Shown: positions 54,262 through 61,341 of the stretch, in pieces
How the letters are laid out: each line of letters opens with the position of its first letter
How positions within the stretch are numbered: position 1 is the first letter of the stretch
NCBI GenBank assembly: GCA_016933695.1
Contig: JAFGAL010000030.1
Location: forward strand, 124,001-188,000
Direction: 5' to 3'
Origin: Candidatus Zixiibacteriota bacterium
GTDB lineage: Bacteria; Zixibacteria; MSB-5A5; GN15; PGXB01
Length of the DNA stretch: 64,000 bases
Notes under the pieces: generated by a model
What the model was told of the DNA's origin: nothing
Database searches by the model: none
The model's input: the letters and a program-made list of their open reading frames with translations, nothing else
Translations under genes and position numbers: made by a program

Positions 54262-55740
54262 TTATATAACAGTACGATCCATGCCGTTTATTTCGGCGCG
54301 TATTTTCTCGCCCCGGGCCTCGCTTCCCGGTTTCCCGGCTAGTGCGAACATGGCTTTTTTATAGGCCTCAACTCCCGGCTGGATAAACGGATTGTGCCCG
54401 GCCAGGTATCCCGATAGTGCCACCGACCGTTCCATCAGGTAATAAAACTGCCCGACATTGAAGGCGTTGCGACCCGGAATGGTGAGCGTCATGTTTGGCA
54501 CCCCGCCGCGAAAATGCGCATACGCCGGACCATCGATAACCAGTGCATTGACGTCATTCATGGTCATGCCGGAGTCGGCAAGGTAATTCAGGTTGTCGAA
54601 ATTGTCGGGATCGGTTGGAATGGCGACGGTATGATTGCATTCGGTGAGTTTTAAAAAGGTCTCAAGGATGTTGCGCTCACCGTCCTGGACCATCTGGCCG
54701 TTGGCGTGCAGTTTCTCGGAATACATCGACGGAGAGACCCACATGCCGAATCCGTGATGTCCCTCGCTTTCGGGGAAGAGTTGCTCCATCCAGCGCGTGA
54801 GTTGATACATCGCCGATGAATTGGTTGCGACCACTTCGATTTTCTTGCCTTTTTCATGCGCCAGATGCCGCACCGCCGCGTGCACCAACGCGGGATTAGT
54901 CCAAAAATCATCATGTTCGGTGCTCTTTTTCATGTGGCGGAAACCGGCGACGAATTCATAGATGTTGATCCCGGCCATGGCCAGCCCGACCAAACCAACA
55001 TCAGTAAGTACCGAGAACCGTCCGCCGACATTGTCCGGAACGACAAACGACGGATAGTTTTTTTGCCCGGTCAGTTCGCGCAGGGCACCTTTGTTTTTGT
55101 CAGTGGTGGCGATGATATATTCGGCCGAGTTCGTGCCTTTGTCTTTTTCCAGCATGGCGCGAAGGATACGAAAGGCGATGGCGGTTTCGGTGGTGGTCCC
55201 GGATTTGGAGATAACATTCAGGCCGATCCGTTTGCCTTTGAGCAGATCAAGCGTGTCCGAGAAAAAGTCGGGGTCGGTGTTCTGGCCGAGAAAATAGATT
55301 TCCGGAAGACCACCGCGCTGTTCGCGGGAAAGCTGATTGAACCAGGTATGTGAAAGCGCCCTAAACGTCGCCTCGATACCCAGATATGACCCGCCGATGC
55401 CAAGCGATACAAACGCGTCAATTTTGCCGGCCAACTCATCCGTAACGGATGTGATTTCGTCGAGATGCCCGATCGTGATTTCATCGGGAAGCGATTGCCA
55501 GCCAAGCATGGGAATATCACCGTCCTTGCAGTCGCCCTCGCCGTTTTTCAGCATGACATGTTTGGTGATGATGTCGGGCGTGAATGACTCGAGTTCATCG
55601 CGGGAAATAAACGGCTCGCCGTCGGCGGGATTGACGATGTATGAGATATCAAGCGACAAGTTGTTTTGTTTGATATACTCGTTTCCTGGATGGAAAAGTT
55701 CGCGATTGCGGTTATTTCGGTCTATGGCGGCATTATGCAT
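54262..55740 (-). CDS. pgi: Glucose-6-phosphate isomerase
   Basis: The 492-residue enzyme interconverts glucose 6-phosphate and fructose 6-phosphate. Family features are FVSLGIGGSYLGIEATFRAL, the signature-like LNVISKSGTTTETAIAFRIL, the SIS-domain segment VPDNVGGRFSVLTDVGL, and QLFPESEGHHGFGMWVSP, where HH is expected for substrate and catalytic contacts. The C-terminal helix has QPGVEAYKKAMFALAGKPG, which contains the conserved lysine. ATG 55740 has GAGGA eight bases upstream, so the longer frame from 55806 is not used. Confidence 0.93.
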   Translation of the reverse strand: MHNAAIDRNNRNRELFHPGNEYIKQNNLSLDISYIVNPADGEPFISRDELESFTPDIITKHVMLKNGEGDCKDGDIPMLGWQSLPDEITIGHLDEITSVTDELAGKIDAFVSLGIGGSYLGIEATFRALSHTWFNQLSREQRGGLPEIYFLGQNTDPDFFSDTLDLLKGKRIGLNVISKSGTTTETAIAFRILRAMLEKDKGTNSAEYIIATTDKNKGALRELTGQKNYPSFVVPDNVGGRFSVLTDVGLVGLAMAGINIYEFVAGFRHMKKSTEHDDFWTNPALVHAAVRHLAHEKGKKIEVVATNSSAMYQLTRWMEQLFPESEGHHGFGMWVSPSMYSEKLHANGQMVQDGERNILETFLKLTECNHTVAIPTDPDNFDNLNYLADSGMTMNDVNALVIDGPAYAHFRGGVPNMTLTIPGRNAFNVGQFYYLMERSVALSGYLAGHNPFIQPGVEAYKKAMFALAGKPGSEARGEKIRAEINGMDRTVI

Positions 55741-55840
55741 GACAGCATCCTCGTCCCTAAAATATTCTTTTAAATTTAAGCTACGAGACGAGCGGGGAAG
55801 AGGCAAGAAAGAAATACATAAATGAATCCTGATACTATAT

Positions 55841-55875
55841 AAACAGGGACGGAATCACATACTTCCGCCCCTGTT
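55841..55875 (-). terminator. Terminator of the giant FG-GAP gene
   Basis: A long imperfect stem (AACAGGGGCGGAA / TTCCGTCCCTGTT on the - strand) followed by TATATA, 20 bp after the stop of the 1654-residue protein gene. There is no long T run, so confidence is moderate. Confidence 0.5.
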
Positions 55876-55894
55876 ACCAGTCTCCTTCCCTCAT

Positions 55895-58800
55895 TCAGAA
55901 ACATATCAAAGGGATTCCGGCGCCGTATATGAAATCGATTAATGCCAGAATATCCAGAAGATCAATTCTGGTGTCGGCATTGACATCTGCCGCCTGGGGA
56001 TACACCGGGGGAGGGCCGGCCGGATCACCGTAGATATAATCAATCAAGAACAGGATATCCAGCAGGTTAATGGCCTCGTCGTTATTGGCATCACCGCAAA
56101 TGTAATCACAGGCATCACCGATCGAATCGCCATCGGCATCATTCTGGTCGGGATTGTACGTTTCAAGGCAATTATCACATGCATCGCCAACACCATCCGC
56201 ATCGAGATCCTCCTGCAGAACATTACTCGCCAGGATGCAGTTGTCACAGGCATCCCCGACCGTGTCTTCATCGGTGTCGACCTGGTCGCCATTGGGTTCT
56301 TCCGGGCAATTGTCGCAGAGATCGCCAACCGTATCGCTGTCACCATCGACCTGATCTTCATTGTCGATATCGGGGCAGTTATCGCAGGCATCCCCAAAAC
56401 TGTCACCGTCGGAATTGATTTGGTCACCGTTGGATTCTTCCGGGCAATTGTCGCAGAGATCGCCAACCGTATCGCTGTCGCCGTCGGCCTGATCTTCATT
56501 GTCGACATCGGGGCAGTTATCGCAGGCATCCCCAAAACTGTCTCCGTCCGAATTAGTTTGCTCTTCATTGGCAACGCTGATGCAATTGTCACAGCTGTCA
56601 CCGACGGCATCAAAATCGGCATCCTCCTGAGCGGGGTTATAGACATGGGGGCAGTTGTCGGTGAAACAGGTGTTTTCGGGATGATCCGGATCGCCGTACC
56701 CGTCATTATCGGAATCAACACAGACCAGATTCAGAAAGACTGAGACATTGTCCGATTCCTTATTTGCCACGACCAGATCAAGCAGACCGTTGTCATTGAG
56801 GTCAACGGCGATACATGCATCCGGTTGCACGCCGGTGGCGTAATTCACCTGGTCACTCATGACGCCGCTCCCGTCATTGACATAAACAGATAATGTATTG
56901 GAATAAAGGTTTGATGCCACCAGGTCCAGATCAATATCGCCATCGAGATCGCAGGCAATGATGCACCGAGGATTACTGTTTGAGGCATAAAGCACGGACG
57001 AGCCAAATGTGCCAGTGCCGTTATTGAAAAGCACCGCAATATTGTCTGACCAGTAATTGGCGGTGGCCAGGTCGAGATCTCCATCGGCGTCCAGATCGGC
57101 GGCGATGACCGATGCCGGTGAACTTCCGCTTCCATAATCAACATGGGCGGCAAAGGTGCCGTCGCCGTTATTAAGAAAGACCGAAACACTGTTGCCGAGG
57201 AAATTGGCAGTGGCCAGATCAATATCCCAGTCACCATCGAGATCGGCACCATAAATACCATACGGAAACTGTCCGCAGGCATATTGGACTTGCGGACCAT
57301 ATGTTCCATCACCGTTGTTGAGGAATATGGATATCGAATGATTGTACGAATTGGCGCAAGCCAGATCCAGGTGCCCATCGCCGTTAAGATCAATGGCATG
57401 GACATGACGGGTATCGGTTCCGGCGGAGTATGTCGTGTATGACGGAAAGGTTCCATCGCCATTGTTCAACAGTACCGATACATGATCATACGGCTGGTTT
57501 GCGGTGACCAGGTCCATGTCATAGTCGTTTTCCAGATCGGCGGAGATAATATTCCACGGTCCGCTACCCACAGTATACAGGGTGTCATGAGTGAATTGAC
57601 AATTTCCGTTATTGAACAAGATCGAGGCCGTTCCCGAATGGACATTGGCGGTGGCCAGGTCCAGATCGCCGTCGCGATCCAGATCCGATGCGCACACGCC
57701 CCGGGCGCCGTCGCCGGCTTCGAAAAAGCGTGAAGGACACAACGAACCATCGCTTCCCATAACCCATGTCGTAAACGACCAGATCCTGCTTTGGGATAGA
57801 GAAGCTCCGGCTGCGGATTTGACCGCGGTAGTCAGGATAACGGTAATCAACTCACCATATGCGAAATCATCGTCGGGATCCAGTGTCAGAATATGATAAT
57901 TGGCATCATAGGTGTTGGTGGTGGTATATATGCCATGAATCGTGCCATAGACAATAATCGAGGTGTCAGTGAATGATGTTTCATCCATTGCCATATCGAA
58001 AGTGATGTGGATGTTGGTGTCGATCGGAAGGAACAGTTCATTTTGGGCGGGGAAGACCGAAGGAACTTCCGGCGGAACGCGTCCGTTGATGAATACCGCA
58101 ACCGAATTGGTGTTGGAATTGACAGCGGTCAGATCGACCAATCCATCGTCGTTCACATCGGCGCCAAAGATTGCAACGGGACTTCCTCCGGCGGCATAGG
58201 AGCTATCCAGTGTGAAAGTGCGGTCGCCGTTGTTGCGCAATACGGCAATATCGCCGGACGAAGCATTGGCGGTAATGAGATCAAGATATCCATCGCCGTT
58301 CACATCCGCGGCATGGATTGCCCGGGGTTCATCGATGACCGGGATCGTATCGTAAGCCGAAAACGCCCCGTTCGCATCATTGAAGAGAAGAGAAACATTA
58401 TCGGAGACGCTGTTGGCGGTGGCGATGTCCACCCAGCCATCATTGTCATAGTCCAGAGCGACCACGGAGTTCGGCGCGAAACCGACATCATAGCCGATCG
58501 CCGGCTGGAAGGTGCTATCCCCGTTATTGCGAATTACACAGACCTTGTTCGCATCGCGACAGGTTGTGATGATATCCATTGTGCCGTCGTTGTCAACATC
58601 GGCGGTATAGACCGCAGTGGGATAATTCTCAACGCCAATATCCGTCAGGTGAATAAAAGGACCGTAGTTGTTTAAAAAGACCGACACATTGTCGTCATCG
58701 GGATTGGCGGTGACGATATCAAGAAAACCGTTACAATCCATATTTGCCACCGTAACAGCCACCGGCGCGTATCCCGATGAGTAGTAGGCTGGAGTCTGAA

Positions 58801-60859
58801 AACCCGAACCGGTGTTTTGGTATATTGAGAGATTCCCTCCCAGATAGTTGGCCGCGATCAGGTCGGTATGGCCATCGTAGTTAATGTCCGCGGCGCAAAC
58901 ACAAGTGGGACCATCACCAGACGGATATGTCGTCGGCCAGGCATAATTGCCATAGCCGTCATTCAGCAGGACTGACAGGCTATCATAGGCATAGTGCGCG
59001 GTAATCAGGTCGATATCATAATCGTTATCAATATCGGTCGCCGCGATGGATCGGGCATCATCACCGATATAAAAAAGATCGGCGGTTCCGAACCTGCCGT
59101 CACTGCCACCGGCGGCAACCACGAAAGCATACACATACCCGGTATCCATGTAAATTTGGTCTGTTGAACGAATACTGTGTGTAAATGCAACCTCCACAAC
59201 TTCACCGGCAGCGAAATCATCATCGGGATTCAGCGTGAGCGTCCGTGCGCCGTCATTATACGAGAGATTTCTGGTATGGTACCCGGAAGTTTGTCCGTGG
59301 ATTGTCGTCCAGTATATATTGGGATACGTGACAAGCAGTCGAGTGCCGAAAGTCGCTACAAGATCGGCATTGTCGGGGACATTAATCCGGTTAGTCGACG
59401 GCGACAACGCCGTAATCTGCGGATACATCCGGTTTTTGTTCACGACAACGCTGTTACTGTTGTTATTCAAGCTAATGAGATCCAAGGCGCCATCGGAGGT
59501 TATATCGGCGACACAGACATCCCAGGGTTGAGATGCCGGAAATTCAGTGGAAGGGGCAAATGTGCCATCTCCGTTATTGAAAAGGAGGGACAGATTTTGA
59601 GAAAACCAATTGGCAGTGACCAGGTCATAATCAAGGTCACCATCCAGGTCGCCATAGTCGAGAGCCACTCCCTGATTGCCGTTCGTCGTGTAATAATAGT
59701 GGTTGGAGAAGCCACCACTTCCATTATTGAGAATGATGTCTACAAAATTATGGAGGCCGACAGTGGCCAGATCCGGGTTATAATCTTTGTCCAGATCTTC
59801 CGCAATTGTCTCCTGCGCAAAACCGATGACGCTATATGATGTATAGGAACCTAATCCGCCGTTCCCATTGCCAAACAGGACTGAAATGGAAGTGCCGCCG
59901 CTGTTATTCCAGTTGGAGGTGGCAATGTCCGGAATCCCATCATGGTTGAGATCAAGTGCAGACACCGTTTGCGGCTGGTGGGCACCGGAGACATATGAGG
60001 CGTATAAACTGAAAGTGCCATTGCCGTTATTGAGAAAGATGTGCACCAGATTGCCGGCTTGCGCGGCCACGGCAAGATCACAGAAGGCGTCGCCGTTGAG
60101 ATGCGCCGCATACACTGATATGGTGCTGCAGGCGGTAACATAATTCGTCGCAGAGCCGAAGGTTCCATCGCCATTATTCAGCAGGACCGAAAAATCGCAG
60201 GTCTGAAAATTGGCGGTCACCAGGTCAAGGTCGTGATCATTGTCGAGATCGGCCGCATAAATATCGCGGGGTTCGAGCCCGGTTCCATAGGTGGTGGCGC
60301 CCGCCAAAGAACCCTGTCCATTGTTAAACAGCACGGTGAGATTGTCGGAATCGGCATTGGCGACGGCAACATCGACCGTTTGATTGCCGTCAAAGTCCCC
60401 AGCACACAGGGATCTGGGGTAGTCGCCGACACCGACGCCACTATACGTGTTAAAGGTCGCCGTGCCTGCGCCAACCTCCGTGGTAAACGACCAGGAATAG
60501 GACGTGAGCATATACTGATAAAAGGGGAACGATGCGATCCCGGTGGTCAGCACAACCGATATGCGATCGCCCATAGGGAGATCCTCATCCGGAGTGAATG
60601 TCGCCGTGTAGGTGGGAAGATCGTAACTGACGGTTCCGGAAATCAGTCCCCGGTATCGGGAATACACCAGGAAGGTGTTATCATTAACGGTTTCCGGCAT
60701 GAGGTAGACATTGAACACGACGGTAATGTCGGTTGCAACGGATACGCCGATATCGCATCGGGTGGGGCTGGCGGCTGAGACCTGGGGGATTTGTGACTGC
60801 GCCACTGATGCCATTATAATAAGCATGATGGATAGAAATAAATATAAACGAGGCCGCAT
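55895..60859 (-). CDS. Giant secreted FG-GAP/VCBS propeller protein with TSP3 repeats and dockerin-like C-terminus
   Basis: The 1654-residue protein starts at ATG 60859 (GAGGTGA upstream) with a signal peptide (YLFLSIMLIIMASVAQS). Three large blocks follow, each a Big_5-like Ig domain (e.g. DEDLPMGDRISVVLTTGI, DDDFAAGEVVEVAFTHSI, DDDFAYGELITVILTTAV) and then many FG-GAP/VCBS repeats of about 46 residues with DLDxDGxxDLxxAN and VxLNNGDGTF. Residues ~1373-1586 hold thrombospondin type-3 calcium repeats (DNCPDVDNEDQADGDSDTVG); two of these are near-identical 138-bp copies. A dockerin-like pair ends the chain (GDANNDEAINLLDILFLIDY; DVNADTRIDLLDILALIDF). It is calcium-rich and surface-exposed by inference; its ligand is unknown. 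Confidence 0.9.
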   Translation of the reverse strand: MRPRLYLFLSIMLIIMASVAQSQIPQVSAASPTRCDIGVSVATDITVVFNVYLMPETVNDNTFLVYSRYRGLISGTVSYDLPTYTATFTPDEDLPMGDRISVVLTTGIASFPFYQYMLTSYSWSFTTEVGAGTATFNTYSGVGVGDYPRSLCAGDFDGNQTVDVAVANADSDNLTVLFNNGQGSLAGATTYGTGLEPRDIYAADLDNDHDLDLVTANFQTCDFSVLLNNGDGTFGSATNYVTACSTISVYAAHLNGDAFCDLAVAAQAGNLVHIFLNNGNGTFSLYASYVSGAHQPQTVSALDLNHDGIPDIATSNWNNSGGTSISVLFGNGNGGLGSYTSYSVIGFAQETIAEDLDKDYNPDLATVGLHNFVDIILNNGSGGFSNHYYYTTNGNQGVALDYGDLDGDLDYDLVTANWFSQNLSLLFNNGDGTFAPSTEFPASQPWDVCVADITSDGALDLISLNNNSNSVVVNKNRMYPQITALSPSTNRINVPDNADLVATFGTRLLVTYPNIYWTTIHGQTSGYHTRNLSYNDGARTLTLNPDDDFAAGEVVEVAFTHSIRSTDQIYMDTGYVYAFVVAAGGSDGRFGTADLFYIGDDARSIAATDIDNDYDIDLITAHYAYDSLSVLLNDGYGNYAWPTTYPSGDGPTCVCAADINYDGHTDLIAANYLGGNLSIYQNTGSGFQTPAYYSSGYAPVAVTVANMDCNGFLDIVTANPDDDNVSVFLNNYGPFIHLTDIGVENYPTAVYTADVDNDGTMDIITTCRDANKVCVIRNNGDSTFQPAIGYDVGFAPNSVVALDYDNDGWVDIATANSVSDNVSLLFNDANGAFSAYDTIPVIDEPRAIHAADVNGDGYLDLITANASSGDIAVLRNNGDRTFTLDSSYAAGGSPVAIFGADVNDDGLVDLTAVNSNTNSVAVFINGRVPPEVPSVFPAQNELFLPIDTNIHITFDMAMDETSFTDTSIIVYGTIHGIYTTTNTYDANYHILTLDPDDDFAYGELITVILTTAVKSAAGASLSQSRIWSFTTWVMGSDGSLCPSRFFEAGDGARGVCASDLDRDGDLDLATANVHSGTASILFNNGNCQFTHDTLYTVGSGPWNIISADLENDYDMDLVTANQPYDHVSVLLNNGDGTFPSYTTYSAGTDTRHVHAIDLNGDGHLDLACANSYNHSISIFLNNGDGTYGPQVQYACGQFPYGIYGADLDGDWDIDLATANFLGNSVSVFLNNGDGTFAAHVDYGSGSSPASVIAADLDADGDLDLATANYWSDNIAVLFNNGTGTFGSSVLYASNSNPRCIIACDLDGDIDLDLVASNLYSNTLSVYVNDGSGVMSDQVNYATGVQPDACIAVDLNDNGLLDLVVANKESDNVSVFLNLVCVDSDNDGYGDPDHPENTCFTDNCPHVYNPAQEDADFDAVGDSCDNCISVANEEQTNSDGDSFGDACDNCPDVDNEDQADGDSDTVGDLCDNCPEESNGDQINSDGDSFGDACDNCPDIDNEDQVDGDSDTVGDLCDNCPEEPNGDQVDTDEDTVGDACDNCILASNVLQEDLDADGVGDACDNCLETYNPDQNDADGDSIGDACDYICGDANNDEAINLLDILFLIDYIYGDPAGPPPVYPQAADVNADTRIDLLDILALIDFIYGAGIPLICF
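56297..56572 (-). repeat. Near-identical 138-bp tandem repeat in the TSP3 region
   Basis: Two units offset by 138 bp (46 codons, e.g. TTCTTCCGGGCAATTGTCGC at 56297 and 56435) differ at only a few bases. They encode consecutive thrombospondin type-3 blocks of the giant protein. Confidence 0.8.
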
Positions 60860-60941
60860 GGTCACCTCACTTGTTGAACATGAGCGATTTCTCACAATAC
60901 CTATGAATGACGATGTCAGATAAAATGGATACGACTTATAT

Positions 60942-60969
60942 AATATACTATATTGACAAGTTCTGTCAA
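60942..60969 (-). promoter_or_regulatory. Promoter of the giant FG-GAP gene, with a TTGACA-N5-TGTCAA dyad
   Basis: On the - strand TTGACA (60969-60964), 16 bp, TATATT (60947-60942). The -35 is one arm of an inverted repeat TTGACA-N5-TGTCAA (60953-60969), which could be a protein binding site. Confidence 0.6.
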
Positions 60970-61249
60970 GCCTGAGAATTGTTTATGCAGAATATGATCG
61001 GAATATAGGTGAATGCGCGAATTGGTGCAGGGCCAAGCGCATCAGTGTTTGCATTGGTTTGAGGGAATCACGATTTACCTGTCGCGAAACAGCCCACAAT
61101 CTACTGCTGACCCATAAGAGGTATATCCCATATATTAAGAGGGAAAGTATGTCCGGTTTAAGGTTAGCGAGGTTGAAGATGGTTGGAAAAACGGTCGTCT
61201 GAATGGAGAATCAGGAGAGGCATTGAGGTCATATCACACCATATTTAAA

Positions 61250-61277
61250 TTGACTTCAGTTCGGAAATCGGTATATT
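61250..61277 (+). promoter_or_regulatory. Promoter of the right-hand giant gene
   Basis: TTGACT (61250-61255), 16 bp, TATATT (61272-61277), 64 bp before ATG 61342. Confidence 0.6.
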
Positions 61278-61341
61278 TCATGAGGGTTTCGAGCACAACC
61301 CGGATTATCGAAAAAGCTGAAATACTCGCCGGGAGGGAACT

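Larger units (their letters stand above)
60860..61341. other. Divergent intergenic region with two promoters
   Basis: It separates the two giant genes. Apart from the two promoters listed separately, I see no gene; a 60-codon frame at 61223-61405 overlaps the promoter and the true start of the right-hand gene and is taken as chance. Confidence 0.6.

Noticed and set aside
56100-56740. CRISPR-like array in the repetitive stretch
   Set aside because: The repeats are 138-bp coding units for thrombospondin type-3 motifs, with no short repeat-spacer pattern and no cas genes in the window.
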